Source: Hyperoodon ampullatus | Taxonomy: Eukaryota > Chordata > Mammalia > Artiodactyla > Ziphiidae | NCBI GenBank assembly: GCA_949752795.1 | Contig: OX457061.1 | Coordinates: forward strand, 11,241,492 to 11,305,491 | Direction: 5' to 3' | DNA: 64,000 bases | Part shown: piece by piece, positions 45,200 to 56,509 of the stretch | Position numbering within the stretch: the first letter of the stretch is position 1 | How the letters are laid out: the number at the start of each line of letters is the position of its first letter | Notes under the pieces: model-generated | What the model saw: only the letters and a program-made list of their open reading frames with translations | Told to the model about the DNA's origin: nothing | Database searches by the model: none | Made by a program: the position numbers and the translations under genes

Positions 45200-45395
45200 T
45201 CGACCAGGAAACTCTTGGCTTGTACAGCAGTGCTGGGAGCCCACTCCCTAGCCTCATGCCCCTGGGCGATTCGCTTGGCCATTTTGAGCCTCACTTTACA
45301 CATCTGTAAAAGTGGAGCTCTGATTCCAAGGTTATAGGAAGCATGAAGTGAGGTCAAGCACATACAGCATCTTGCCAGAGAAGGGGGCAATGTAC
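45200..45395 (+). mobile_element. MIR SINE
   Basis: 'CTCATGCCCCTGGGCGATTC', 'GAGCCTCACTTTACACATCT' and 'GTAAAAGTGGAGC' follow plus MIR. Diverged. Confidence 0.6.
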
Positions 45396-45879
45396 TGGCT
45401 GAATGAGCTGTGTTCTGGATCTTGGGTTTGCAAAAGAAAGAAAGGCTGAGGACATCTCTTGCTTTTGGCTATTCAAGGAGGGGGCCTGATGCCCCTCCCC
45501 CAGCCAACTTCCATGGATTGGGATGGATGGAGTCCAGCTTCAGGCTCAGAACATATTACCCCAACTTCCCCTGATCTACATATTTATCACAATACTGCAA
45601 CTGCATAATTTAAAGTGGGTGTTAAAAAATATTCCAATGTGTTATGTGATTTTTGCATTCCTGGGTGAAGAAGAATTGCTGCAAGAAAGTGGTTAATTAT
45701 TTCAAAAGGCAAATTCCATGAAATGAAATAAAAATAGACTCCCTGTCCAGAGGGAAAGTGAGAAACAAAGGGGGAGACATGAGGAATGGTCCCCTCTAAA
45801 AAGAATGTGGATGTTTCAAGTAGTGAGTGAATACATGGGACGGAGGCAGACTCTGGGCACCTGTCATGTGGCCAGGAGA
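45396..45879. promoter_or_regulatory. AT-rich unique stretch, candidate regulatory
   Basis: 45580-45740 is AT-rich ('GTTAATTATTTCAAAAGGCA', 'TATTTATCACAATACTGCAA') without repeat identity. The flanks are unremarkable. Regulatory role is speculative. Confidence 0.2.
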
Positions 45880-46150
45880 GAAGAGGACAGTGGGCAGAGA
45901 GGGTGCCAGCAGGGAGAACAGTGAGGAAGCTGTGATTGCTTGGGACATGGTGGCGCCCTCGACAAGGGAGAAGCGTGGTGGTGGAGTGAAGTGGTTGAGT
46001 CTGGCAAGCATTGTGTTGATAAGTATTGGTTAAACTCGAGGCATGGAGGTGAGGGAAGAGGTAAAGTGGACTTTTTATTTAAGGGAAGGGTGGACAGTGG
46101 TGCCTTTTGCTGGAGGTCTGGATGAAGTCCAATATAGAACCACAGTCTTC
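45880..46150 (-). mobile_element. Probable L2 fragment
   Basis: 'GGGACATGGTGGCGCCCTCG', 'GTGGTGGAGTGAAGTGGTTG' and neighbours fit the inverted L2 ORF2 text seen elsewhere. Low conservation. Confidence 0.4.
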
Positions 46151-46740
46151 CCCATCTGAGTTCTGATCAAATTAAGAAATAAGGCCAAGTCTGATGAAGG
46201 CCAGCTGTCACCTTAGTTCCTGACGAAAGCATATTTGTGGGTGAGAGCCAAACAGACCTGCAAGCCGAGCCTCAGAATAAGGTCCATGTACCCCTGGGAG
46301 GTGCTGAACTGGGGAGCCTGCCCAGGAAGTTCTGGGGGCATAGAGGAGCAGAAGAGAAGTCCTGTCCCCTGTGGGCAGCTTGCTCCCAGGGATAAAAGGG
46401 AAGCCCTGAGCCCAGTTGATTCTTCCCAAACTCATCAATCAGAAAAGTTACTCTGCCTCCTCTGGGGCAGGAGGGTGAAGGGAGACAGGGAACCACGAGT
46501 TACGCTCACTAAGACACAAGGAAGGCGGCGCCTGGCATTACCCCAAAACACCTTGCACACAAATGGGGCAGCCAGAGAGACAAGCGGGCTTTGGGGAGGA
46601 CAATGGATTCAGTGTTGGCTGCGGGGGACCCAGGTGCTATGCGACTGGTGGGTGGAGAAGTTTGCTTTGCCATAGGGTGCAGGAGTCTCAGGATTGAAGC
46701 TTCCCTCTCACTTGCTTCTAAATGATTTCTTGAGCAAAAG
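46151..46740. other. Unassigned GC-rich DNA
   Basis: No gene supported. A 146-codon frame (46235-46675) lacks any recognisable domain and overlaps antisense frames. Confidence 0.3.
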
Positions 46741-46750
46741 AGGAAGAAGT

Positions 46751-46807
46751 GGGAATTCCCTGGTGGTCCAGTGGTTAGGACTCAGCGCTTTCACTGAAAA
46801 AAAAAAA
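46751..46807 (+). mobile_element. CHRS-type SINE, stops after the anticodon arm
   Basis: 46 bases of the tRNA-Glu-derived head (GGGAATTCCCTGGTGGTCCA through CGCTTTCACTG), then a run of A. The 9-bp TSD AGGAAGAAG is at 46741-46749 and 46808-46816. The tRNA 3' half and SINE body are absent. Confidence 0.8.
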
Positions 46808-46816
46808 AGGAAGAAG

Positions 46817-47899
46817 GAGAAGCAGCTTTAGGACAAGTGGCAGGAACTTTGCATAAAGCCTCCGTCTCCTCTCTCCGTCGCTGCACTGAGGTTGGCTGTG
46901 TGTCGCTAACCCACCGGCTCCCTGCTTCTGATTCCTTCCTGCCTGCTTCTCCCAGTCCAGAGGAGTCTCCGGAGGTCTGTTGAATGAGTGGATCATTGCT
47001 GGAGAGGAAGAGGCGAGCCCTTCTCTCTACGGCAGCATGAAATTTCCTTCTGGAAACGGCTGAGTCTGTCACTGTACAAAGAGCCGCTTGCCCCCCACTG
47101 CAGGTAGCGGTGTGGGTTCATGTCTCAGTTTCTTCTCCAACTCAGACGTGGCCTCAGCCAGGTGAGTTAGATCAGCATTGTCGTGTGACGGGTGGCAAGT
47201 CCTGTGTCCTGATGCAATGAGATGGCAGAAATTGCTTTTATGAAAGGTCGCAGTGCTGTGAGCTGGCTGGCCTGGGAGGGTGCAGAAACCCTTCTTGGGG
47301 AACTCCGCTCCTTTATTAAGGAGGCACCCCCGTGAGCCCATTTGGTCAGGCAAGGCCTCTGGACCGGGCCCAGGGGGAGGAGGTCAGACAGTGAAGGGTC
47401 AAACGGCTCTGCCTGGAAAGGAGTTCAGAATTGCTCAGCGGCACTGAGAAGGAGGGGCTGGGGAAGAGAAGAGTCTAGAGGGGGCCCCCACTGTGATGGG
47501 GGGAGATGGCATAGGTGGGAGGTGGGAGGGTTTGGTGCCTGCCAGCAGGGACCACCTGACTTCCATGCAAAATTGCTTCCTCTACATGCAACAGCTTTGC
47601 ATGGGTCACTCTTTGGGGAATGAAAGAAGACAGCTGGCAGCGCCAGGGCGCCTTGCTGTGCCCAGCAGCCTGGGGAGCCATGGCCCGTGAGGGAGCTGGG
47701 CACGAAAACATGGAGCCATTGGAGAAACAGGCTACAGTGTGGGCTTGAGACAAGCCCCACCCCCAAATAGAGTGAAGGAAAGTGACAAGGTGACCGTGAG
47801 GGGGCAGAGGCGGGAGGGGGGACTAGGTCCTGCTCTTCAAGGAGTCACGGTGGTCGTTTTGTCTAGATACTAAGGTTAAAGGTGACTCCAGGGTCCTGA
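46817..47899. other. Unassigned GC-rich DNA
   Basis: Overlapping frames on both strands but no domain. 47830-47885 may be an L2 trace ('GACTCCAGGGTCCTGAAGGC'). No gene called. Confidence 0.35.
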
Positions 47900-47919
47900 A
47901 GGCCTCGGAGGCCCACGGG

Positions 47920-48715
47920 CAGCACTAATAATGAGTCACGTGCCCAACGGTTTAGGGTCACTGCTATGATGACATCGCTTCCGCTCACTGGCTTTCTGTC
48001 ACGACTTTTTGAGTGTGAGAGAAAGGGTGGGCCTATCAGCCTGTGCCTGCAAGTGCCAGGGTGTGAGCAGGTGGCTCATGTGAGTGTCACATGTCATGTT
48101 TGTGACAGTGGAGAAAATGTTGTGTCTCACTGGCGTGGACGTAGACAAAGGACCAGATTGGTGGTGGACGGTGGGCAGGTTTGGCCATCTCGGGGGCTGG
48201 GCGGGACACTGCCTCCTCCAGCCCCTGCAGCCGGGCAGTGGTGAGAACGCCATGAGCTCACTGGCCCCACCGCAGGCCCGCAAAGAGACCAACACAGCCC
48301 TGCCCTGAGTGAGTGTGTTGGAGGTGCAGATCTGTAGAGACTATGCCTGGTCTGTGTTAAGAATTGTAAGAGGTGAGCCTGTGAGGGGTTTTGAGGTTGG
48401 GATCATGCTTTACCATGCTTGAGGTTAGTGCAAGTGGCTGTGTAAGGGGGGATGTGGTGTATTTGCGTTTGAGGGGGAATATATGTAGGTGGTGGATACA
48501 CCTGTGTGCTTGAGGGGTCCACATTTGCATGTGTGATCACGTGTGTGTGTGTGTGTATGAGCATTGGTTGGGAAGGCAGGCGAGTATTTGGGTGTTTTCA
48601 TCAAATGTTTGTGAATATCTGTAAGTGGGAGCGTGTGTGGTGTAATTGGAGGGACAGGCGTGTTCACATCTGTGTGTGTGTGTGTGTGTGTGTGTGTCAG
48701 TGCACCGGTGACCGT
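47920..48715 (+). repeat. Long TG-rich degenerate tract
   Basis: GTGAGTGTCACATG, GTGTGTGTGTGTG (48541-48556 region) and a pure (TG)n of about 13 units at 48672-48697. The left part has looser GTGAC/GTCAC-type units similar to 29165-29500. Confidence 0.7.
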
Positions 48716-48719
48716 GCAT

Positions 48720-48890
48720 TACTCACTGTGAGCCCTCTGTGCCTTAGTCTCCTGGTGGGTGAAATGGGGGTGGTGAGCACCCACCTCCCGGTTTGTTTCA
48801 AGGATCTGATGAGATCGTGTGTACAGAGACTTAGCAGAGTGTCTGGCACACAGTGGGACTCTACCAGCACTTGCTACTATTATTGCAAGT
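48720..48890 (+). mobile_element. MIR SINE
   Basis: 'GTGCCTTAGTCTCCTGGTGG', 'GTGAAATGGGGGTGGTGAGC' and 'GTGTCTGGCACACAGTGGGA' are plus MIR in order. Confidence 0.75.
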
Positions 48891-49424
48891 GTGGTTTGCA
48901 TATGCGGATTAACATCTGCATGTGTGAGTGGGTGTGTGGATGTGAAGGGGTGGAGGTGCCCAGGTCTCAGGTGCGTGATTCCTGGCACGGGAAAATGGAA
49001 GACAGATGGATGGGAGACCCAAGGCCTGGGTGAGGCACTAGCTAAAGCCCGAGAGGCCAGACCCAGGCTCAGCTAGCGTCCCAAAGGCACTGAGCCCTTT
49101 CCTGCTGCCTCCTGGGAGGACCGAGGGCCTGGCCAGACAAGGGTTCAAGGGGCCACCCTGCCCTCCTGCCTCTGTACCTACCCAAAGATCTGACAGGAGG
49201 TAGTGGCTGAGACAGACCAGCCAAGGGACCAATCCCTTCCCTTGCAAACTGACAGCTGTGGCTCAATTAAAATCAACAGTTCACAGGTGTTCCTGGTAAT
49301 GACTCATGCACGGAAAGCTCCACTCCCTTTAGGGCTCTTCTAAAAAATTTTAGAGCTCTTTAAATTTTATTCACCCCCAACATCAAACCCACGGAGGAAG
49401 TAATAAAAGAGGCTGGGGGAGGGG
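48891..49424. other. Unassigned DNA; AT-rich block at 49263-49400
   Basis: No gene. 49263-49400 ('ATGACTCATGCACGGAAAGC', 'TAAAAAATTTTAGAGCTC') is unique-looking and might be regulatory; an AP-1-like TGACTCA is present. Confidence 0.3.
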
Positions 49425-49650
49425 CACTGCACACACGTGTGTGCATGCACATGCTTGCTCACTCATAGACATATACAAGTACTAGCGCACACAGGCACAC
49501 CCCTTTGCCACTCCCACACACATGGACCCAAACATCCACACACCGAGATGCACACTCAAACACACAAACACACTTTCCAACACGTGCCATCCAAATCCAC
49601 ACCCAAGCTCACAAAGCCCCTGAGTGACCCACACCTCAAACACACTCACC
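49425..49650. repeat. CA-rich degenerate tract
   Basis: CACACACGTG, ACACAGGCACACC and CAAACACACAAACACAC units. A decayed CA microsatellite. Confidence 0.8.
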
Positions 49651-50125
49651 TGTATTGGTGTTCTCTCGCTATATAACAAATGCCCACAAACAGTTGCCTA
49701 AAACAATGCATATTTATTATCTCACAGTTTCTGTGAGTTGGGAGTCTGGCATGGCTTAACTCCAGGTCTCAGAAGGCAGCAGACAATGTGGCTGCTGGGC
49801 TGCATTCTCATCTGGAGGCTCAAGTGGGTGGAAATCCCTCTCCAAACTCATTCAGGTTGTTGGCAGAATGCATTTCTTTGCGACCTATGATGGATGGCCC
49901 CAGCTGTTTGCTGTCTGTTGGCTGAAAGCTGCCTGCAGCTCCTTGTCTCATGGGCTCCCTCAATGTGTCCACTTACCTCATCCATCCAGCACAGGTTTGT
50001 GTTAGCAAGATGGAACAGTGTGTGTGTGTGGTGTGTATTATGTGTATGTACCTAATCAAAGGAGCGACATCCCATTACCTTTGCCATGTTCTATTGGTTA
50101 GGAGAAAGTCAGAAGTCCCACTTCA
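49651..50125 (-). mobile_element. MLT1-type LTR with (TG)n
   Basis: 'CACAAACAGTTGCCTAAAAC', 'TATTATCTCACAGTTTCTGT', 'GGCATGGCTTAACTCCAGG' and the end 'CATTACCTTTGCCATGTTCT' are in reverse MLT1 order. A (TG)n sits at 50018-50034. Confidence 0.75.
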
Positions 50126-50735
50126 CTTGCTCACGTACACTTACCCACCCTGGATGCACACACTCAGAGATTACACACCACATAAGATCATCCACCAACC
50201 CCTTTACCAACCCTGTACACGCACACAGCCACATCCAGGCCACCTTGGAAGGTCCCACATAGGCTGGCCAGACAGATGAGCACTTTGCACTAAAGCCACC
50301 CTGGTGGCCAGATACCCTCAGAAACAAGAAGCAAACCCACTGCCCAGCACCTGCTCCCCATGTCACTGCCTCTTGTGGCCTGTTCTGGTTTCCTGGTTCC
50401 TGGTCCCACCTCTTCTCCACCCTCTGTTCATATTCCCAGCAACTGCACAGGCCTGATCCCTTGACTCCACCCCCAGATGGACACCCACCACCCCTCCCCC
50501 CAGCCTTGGACTTGTCACAGCCTAGACCCCACCCAGTGTGACTGGCAGTTCCTTTTCGAGTAAAATCCATGACACTTTTTAAAGTCCCAGCACTTGCACC
50601 ATCCCTTCCAGCTTCATGTCAGCACAGATCATTTTTTTGGTGTCTTTGACGAGTCTATTCAATTGTCTGAAAATGTTGGTTAACAATGTAGAGCCCTATA
50701 GTACATCACTAGAGACCTCTCCAAAGGCTGATAGT
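50126..50735. other. Unassigned intergenic DNA
   Basis: A short CA-rich patch (50140-50230). No gene. The 153-codon minus frame 50109-50570 overlaps repeat text and is not credible. Confidence 0.35.
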
Positions 50736-50739
50736 GTGG

Positions 50740-50862
50740 GAGGAGATGACAGAGATTTTGCAGCCACAGGAACCTGGGCATCCTCGGGTGAATCACTTCT
50801 CTCTGAGCCTCAGTCCCCTTGTTTATAAAATGTGAATAAGAATTTTTCCTAATCAGTATCAA
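50740..50862 (+). mobile_element. MIR SINE fragment
   Basis: 'CACTTCTCTCTGAGCCTCAG' and 'CCCCTTGTTTATAAAATG' mark a plus MIR. Confidence 0.65.
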
Positions 50863-50864
50863 TT

Positions 50865-51785
50865 AAAGCTAAGCCTGCACCTACCCCATGTCCAGCAACT
50901 CCACTTCTAAGTATCTCCCACAGAAATGCATACATGTTTCCATCAAAGCACAATTATAGAATGTCCATAGCACAGCTATTCATAACAGCCCAAACTGGAA
51001 ACTACACAAACGTCCATCAGAATAGAATGGATTCCCTCTCTCTCCACCTTTTTTTTTTTTCCTGTACGTGGGCCTCTCACTGTTGTGGCCTCTCCCGTTG
51101 CAGAGCACAGGCTCCGAACGCACAGGCTCAGCGGCCATGGGTCACGGGCCCAGCCGCTCCGCGGCATGTGGGATCTTCCCGGACCGGGGCACGAACCCGT
51201 GTCCCCTGCATCGGCAGGCGGACTCTCAACCACTGCGCCACCAGGGAAGCCCTCTCTCTCCCCTTTTTCTCCTTCTCTTTCTCTTTCTCGATATACACAC
51301 ACACATACGTACTTTTTTTCTGAACTAACACAAGTACATTCTCTTTCATACCTTTTTCTTACTCAAAAAAATTTAATCCTGATTGAACATGGACTGTAGA
51401 ATAGAAGGGGAAAAAAGACTAGATTGGATACACACATTGTGGTGTATTCACACAATACAGCAATGGAAAAGAACCATCTAGAATGGCAGGCGCCAGTGTG
51501 TATGTGTCTCGCAATATCAAGTGAAAGAAGCCTGACACAAAAGTGAACATACTTTGTGATTCCATTTATAGGAAGTTCAAAAAGGAGAAGAACCAATCTA
51601 GGGCATTAGAAGTGAGGGTAGTGACTACCCTTGGGGGAGACAGTGACTGGAAAGGGGACAAAACGGGGGCGGATCACATGGGTGTGTTCAATTTGTGAGA
51701 AGCCGCTGAGCTGTACACTTATTATTTGTGCAGTTTTCTGTATGGATGTGTTACAGCAACAAAAACTCTAAAATAAGAAAAGACT
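50865..51785 (+). mobile_element. Ancient L1 3' end split by a SINE
   Basis: 'GTCCAGCAACTCCACTTCTA', 'GTGGTGTATTCACACAATAC', 'GATTCCATTTATAGGAAG' and the end 'ACAGCAACAAAAACTCTA' are in old L1 order. Broken frames only. Confidence 0.8.
51046..51249 (-). mobile_element. CHR-type SINE
   Basis: Minus copy starting with T-tract and CTGTACGTGGGCC. The 12-bp TSD CCCTCTCTCTCC lies at 51034-51045 and 51250-51261. Confidence 0.92.
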
Positions 51786-51789
51786 GATG

Positions 51790-52608
51790 CTGGATGCCTG
51801 AAGCGTGCCTGGTTCATAAGAGCCACCCCCGTTAGGATGAGCTCTTCCTTCTCTCGGAGAACATTCTCCTTCATGAGGGGGAGGGGAAAAACCAGAATGT
51901 TCTGTTTGCTGTTAGCATTATACTTGCACCCAGTAGTGAGTCTCTACCTCATGTTTCTCTCCCCAGACCCAACCCTGAACCTAAACCCTTTGGTTCTGTT
52001 CTAAACATTTTTCACAAGCTTTGGCCTTTCCCCCCAGCCTTCAGACCTTCAAATCCTCGTTCCTACCCTGTCGTGCTCCCCGGGATCCTCCTTAATTACT
52101 CTCCTCCTTCCGTCCTGGCTGGGCTGGGTAGCAGCGCCCGGGGTGTTCGCGCTGATGTCTTTGGCTGCCCCTCCCCTCCTTGCCTGGCCTTCACAGTCGG
52201 ATTGTCAGCATTTCCTCTCTGCCATCTCATTCTGCAACTTCATAATCAGCCTCAGCTTCCCTGTGAATTCTTTGACATCCACTCTCCAAGGGAAGAGAAA
52301 GCCCAGGGAGCAGTCTGATCCAGGCGCTGCTGGAAAGCTGGCACAGCTGGGGACACCGGGCATCCTATTTGTGTGAGGACTCACCAGGCCTCCAGGGATA
52401 CAACCCAGTAGTGACTTCAGAACTGACAGGTGGGCCCTGGTAAACCAGGACTCACACTTTTGAATTAAAAACAGATTTTAATCTGTGCATCTCGGAGGCT
52501 GTCTGTGTCTCACTCTGTGGAACAAGAGATTTGTGGTCCTTGGTCTCTGGGGCAGGGTGACAGTGGCAACGAGAGGGAGCTAGGATCAACTGATATGGAA
52601 CAGGAGTC
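51790..52608. other. Unassigned intergenic DNA
   Basis: GC-rich at 52060-52200 with a few CpGs. No gene or known repeat supported. Confidence 0.35.
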
Positions 52609-52711
52609 AGAAAACCTTCTCTGTAATGAGCAGAGAGTAAATATCTGGGGCTTTGCAGGCAAAACAATCTGTAAATGAATGAGTGGGGTTGTGTTCAAAT
52701 AAAACTGTATT
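52609..52711 (+). mobile_element. Probable DNA-transposon remnant
   Basis: 'CCTTCTCTGTAATGAGCAGA', 'AGTAAATATCTGGGGCTTTG' and 'GTGTTCAAATAAAACTGTAT' recall a common mammalian interspersed repeat of uncertain family. Confidence 0.4.
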
Positions 52712-53010
52712 GGACTTCCCTGGTGATGCAGTGGTTAAGAATCTGCCTGCCAATGCAGAGGACACGGGTTCAATCCCTGGTCCGGGAAGATCCCACGTGC
52801 CACGGAGCAACTAAGCCCGTGCGCCACGACTACTGAAGCCCGTGCACCTAGGGCCCGTGCTCCGCAACAAGTGAAGCCAACACAATGCGAAGCCCGCACA
52901 CCTCAACGAAGACCCAATGCAGCCAAAAATAAATACAAATAAATAAATAAATTTTTAAAAAGAAAAAAAAAATCTAGCGGTAACAAAAAAACAAACAAAC
53001 AAAAAAAACC
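52712..53010 (+). mobile_element. CHRL-type SINE with long A-rich tail
   Basis: ACTTCCCTGGTGATGCAGTG head, CACGACTACTGAAGCCC body and an (AAAT)n then AAAAAC-rich tail to 53010. The TSD AACTGTATT is at 52703-52711 and 53011-53019. It is somewhat shorter than the other CHRL copies. Confidence 0.88.
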
Positions 53011-53064
53011 AACTGTATTTCCAAGAGAGTACCTTCCTGGGTACCTTCAGGTTTTCCAGCTCTT

Positions 53065-53273
53065 TTTTTTTTTTTTTTTTGCAGTACGCGGGCCTCTCAC
53101 TGTTGTGACCTCTCCCGTTGCGGAGCACAGTCTCCAGATGCACAGGCTCAGCGGTCATGGCCCATGGGCCCAGCTGCTCCGCGGCATGTGGGATTTTCCC
53201 GGACCGGGGCACGAACCCGTGTTCCCTGCATCAGCAGGCGGACGCTCAACCACTGCACCACCAGGGAAGCCCA
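53065..53273 (-). mobile_element. CHR-type SINE
   Basis: Minus copy starting GCAGTACGCGGGCC. The 14-bp TSD GTTTTCCAGCTCTT is perfect at 53051-53064 and 53274-53287. Confidence 0.93.
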
Positions 53274-53289
53274 GTTTTCCAGCTCTTGA

Positions 53290-53570
53290 TACAGAAGATA
53301 TGCAGCCTTTGAGAACTTCCTTGAGCCTCTTGGCTGTGAAAATGTCAGGCCCATATTCCCTTCGCAAGATTAACAAGATCATACCAACTGCTTGCTCCTT
53401 GTATTGAGGATTAATCTCAGATCTCCTCTTCCCTTTAACTACCCTGGGAAGGGATGCAGGTGGATTCCAAGTGTGAAATATTGGCCTTCACCAGGGTTCA
53501 GACCCATCACCCACCACAGGAATGACTCCCAAACAATGAATGGGCCCTAAGTCACCGAGACCACAGACAG
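53290..53570. other. Unassigned intergenic DNA
   Basis: No gene supported. Confidence 0.3.
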
Positions 53571-53574
53571 GATT

Positions 53575-53890
53575 CATCCTGACTCCTTCCTGTCACTCAT
53601 TCCCCATTGATTTCCTGCATCCCACACCTCTTCTTCCTGCTTTGTTACCCTTTAATGCAGGTCCTCATCACTTCTGTCCTGGAAAGCTGTAGTGGCCTCC
53701 ACTGGTCCCTATCTACTTCTTCTTCTACATACCTATGAGAATAATCTTTCCTCATTCAGACGGTGCTATGCCTCCGAAACCTTCCATGGCTTCCCATGGC
53801 CTGTTTACAAAGCCCACATTCCTTAGTTTAGTCTAGTGGACACTTATTATTTGGCTTCCCAGCCTCTTCCCATTTCGGGGACCCCTGTCC
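53575..53890 (+). mobile_element. Probable L2 fragment
   Basis: 'CTTTAATGCAGGTCCTCATC', 'AACCTTCCATGGCTTCCCAT' and similar text follow the L2 ORF2 3' region. Diverged. Confidence 0.5.
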
Positions 53891-53994
53891 TCTTTTGGAA
53901 ACCTCCCCTTAATCTCGCGTTCCCAACACAAATGCACATTTCATCCAGAGGATTACGGCATAAGCAACTATATTAGGCAGCATGACCCCACCCT

Positions 53995-54395
53995 GAGCCA
54001 CAGTTGATTGGCCCAGTGGTGGGCACGTGACTCAAGCTGGATCAATCAGAGGCTGTCCCTGGAATTTGGGCCCTGAAATGGATGAGAGGTCAGGCTCTTT
54101 GGACGGCTGAACCTTAGGATGCATAAACCTAAGAAGCCTTGCTGGCCATGCCCTGCCATGTGGACCCAGGAGAAGGAAAAGTCAGGTGTCAGAGAGAGCA
54201 GACAGAGAAGCACAGAGAGAAGTGGGGCCTGAGACAGAGCTCATTCCTGGGCTGGCTACTAGGGGCTTCAGGCCCTGGTTCTGTGTGCACCCATCCCTTG
54301 CCCTCAGGGAGCCAGCCAGGTCCTCCAACTCACCTTCACTTGGACTTGAGTCTCCCAGAGGTGCCTTCTGTTGCTAGCAGCCAAAAGTGAGATTC
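53995..54395 (+). mobile_element. Probable old LTR-like repeat
   Basis: 'CACAGTTGATTGGCCCAGTG', 'GGGCACGTGACTCAAGCTGG' and 'ATCAATCAGAGGCTGTCCCT' are typical mammal-wide LTR-like text. The family is not resolved. Confidence 0.4.
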
Positions 54396-54694
54396 CAAAT
54401 ACGTAACAGTTGGACCGTGTGGCCCTAACAATCAGTGACATTGGCCCTGGAGTAGGGTCTCAAAGATTGCCTGGTAGTCAGGACATTAACCCTTTAGTTG
54501 CTTGAGGATGGAAAGATCCAGCTGTTCCAAGGAGAGCCAGGGTGGCCTGGTGTCAGAAGTGGCAGTGGTTGCTGTCCAGGGATTTGGGCCAGCAACTATT
54601 TACCAACCAAACAGAAGTGTTACAGTATCTGAAGAAAATGCCAGCAGAACAAACCAAACCAGTACAGCCAGACCCTTCACACTCAGACTCCCTC
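54396..54694. other. Unassigned intergenic DNA
   Basis: No gene or recognised repeat. Confidence 0.3.
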
Positions 54695-55325
54695 TATCTT
54701 AGTCAGCCTGAGTGGCCATAACAAAAGACTGTAAACTGGGTGCCTCAAACAACAGAAATTATTTTTTCTTTTTCTTTTTTTTTTTTTTTTTTGCGGTACG
54801 CGGGCCTCTCACTGCTGTGGCCTCTCCCGTTGCGGAGCACAGGCTACGGACGCGCAGCCCCAGCGGCCATGGCTCACGGGCCCAGCCGCTCCGCGGCATG
54901 TGGGATCCTCCCGGACCGGGTCACGAACCCATGTCCCCTGCATCAGCAGGCGGACTCTCAACCACTGCGCCGCCAGGGAAGCCCAGAAATTATTTTTTCA
55001 CTGTTCCGGAGGCTGGGAAGCCCAAGATCAAGGTGCCAGTTGATTTGATTCCTCGCGAGAGCTCTCCTCCTGGCTTACAGATGGCCTTCTCACTGTGGCC
55101 TCATATAGCCAGGGAAGGGGAGGCGGGGAGGAGGGGAGGGGAGGGAGACGGAGAGAGCCCTCTGGTGTCTCTTCTTATAAAGACACTAATCCCTTTATGA
55201 GAGCCCCACCCTCATGACCTCATCTAACCTCAGTTACCACCCAGAGGCCCCACCTCCAAATACATTGGGGATAGGAATTTCAATATATGAATATTGGGGA
55301 GACACAAATATTCAGTCCATAACAC
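54695..55325 (-). mobile_element. MLT1-type LTR split by a SINE
   Basis: TCTTAGTCAGCCTGAGTGGC, 'CTGTTCCGGAGGCTGGGAAG', 'CCTTCTCACTGTGGCCTCAT' and the end 'ATATTCAGTCCATAACACC' give the complete reverse MLT1 order. The middle has a G-rich block at 55108-55160. Confidence 0.9.
54769..54984 (-). mobile_element. CHR-type SINE
   Basis: Minus copy starting GCGGTACGCGGGCC. The 15-bp TSD AGAAATTATTTTTTC is perfect at 54754-54768 and 54985-54999. Confidence 0.93.
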
Positions 55326-55334
55326 CACCCTACC

Positions 55335-55425
55335 TTCAACATTCACTCAACAAACATTTATTGAGTGCCAGGTGCTAGGAATCAGTAGTTGGTCCCTGCC
55401 CTCTACTGATGGTCACCAATGGTCA
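55335..55425 (-). mobile_element. L2 3'-end fragment
   Basis: 'TTCACTCAACAAACATTTAT', 'TGAGTGCCAGGTGCTAGG' are inverted L2 3' end text. Confidence 0.75.
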
Positions 55426-55878
55426 CCATTCTGTCAGCATGCCCCACAGCAGTCCCTTTCCTTTCTTCCCTGACCTCGTACCAGCCTCCAAAACTCCTCC
55501 TCCTCTCAGAAGACCTCTCAGAACCTCCCTCTGCCCCTTTTATTCCCATCACTCTTCATACTCCTCTCCCTGAATCTACTGGAATTCACTTTATATTCAT
55601 GTCCTCTGGGTGTCTGTCTCTCCCACCCCTCACCCTAAACACACACAGGTCGAGAGCTTTCAGCGGATGGGGATGAGGTCAGGGTTATCTTCACCTCACA
55701 GAACAGCAGCCCTGAGCTGTGCACATAGCAGGGGCTTTGATTGCCCTCCTCATTGATTGCTGGTAATCCAGTTGTATTCTGCAGAGATGCTTTGCTGATG
55801 GGGTTTGGTGAGAAGCTGGAGCCAGTGGGATGACTGATAATTCTACAAAGCAAAGCTGATTGCTCTCTCCCCACCTGA
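55426..55878. other. Unassigned DNA; holds first copy of a 55-bp duplication
   Basis: 55426-55640 is pyrimidine-rich and may be L2-like. 55761-55815 is the copy in an otherwise single-copy setting (see findings). No gene. Confidence 0.35.
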
Positions 55879-55879
55879 A

Positions 55880-56335
55880 GCTTTTCACTGTTTTCCCCAT
55901 CCATTCCTTTTGGATAAAGGTCAAGCCCTTTAACCTTAAGGGTCAGTAAGCTGCTTCCTGATCTGGGCCCTGTTTACAGATCCAGCTTCACCTGGAAATT
56001 CCAGTCACGCTGAACCACTAGCCGTTGCTCCCCTCTCTTGCCTCTGACCCTTTGCACATGCTATTGTCTGCCTGCATCAGTCTCCCCAGCAACCCTCTTC
56101 TTTCTTCTGGCTAACATGTAGCTTGCTCCAAGAAGTCATTCCTGAGGCCCTCCCACCCCCACTCCCAGAGACTGATCTGACGGTCCCCTAGGCACTCCCA
56201 CAGGGCCCTGTACTTCTCTTGTTGTAACCTTTATCATGGTCATCGCCTATTTAATTGTCTGTAATCCTTGTAAGATCTATGTAGGCAGTAACTACCTCTG
56301 CCCAGCCTAACTTGGTACCCACAGGACCTGACAGT
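55880..56335 (+). mobile_element. L2 LINE 3' region
   Basis: 'GGATAAAGGTCAAGCCCTTT', 'CTTCCTGATCTGGGCCCTGT', 'CCTTTGCACATGCTATTGTC' and 'TTAATTGTCTGTAATCCTTG' follow L2 in order. Confidence 0.75.
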
Positions 56336-56336
56336 G

Positions 56337-56505
56337 CCTAAACCTTGCTATTCAAGTGTGGCAGCATTAGCAATCACCCATGCACTTGTTGGAAATGCGG
56401 CTCTTACTGGCCCTGCCCCAGTCCCCCAACCTACTCTATCACAATCTGTATTTTAACAAATACCAGGGAACTTGTGTGCACATGAAAGTTTGGGAAGCAC
56501 TTATC
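56337..56505 (-). mobile_element. MER5-like hAT remnant
   Basis: 'CTTGTTGGAAATGCGGCTCT', 'CAATCTGTATTTTAACAAAT' and 'GAAAGTTTGGGAAGC' recall MER5A. A second MER5-like piece follows. Confidence 0.55.
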
Positions 56506-56509
56506 TAGG

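Noticed and set aside
46751..46807. Possible tRNA gene fragment
   Set aside because: The tRNA-like head belongs to a SINE, has no 3' half and cannot fold as a tRNA; kept only as a SINE copy.
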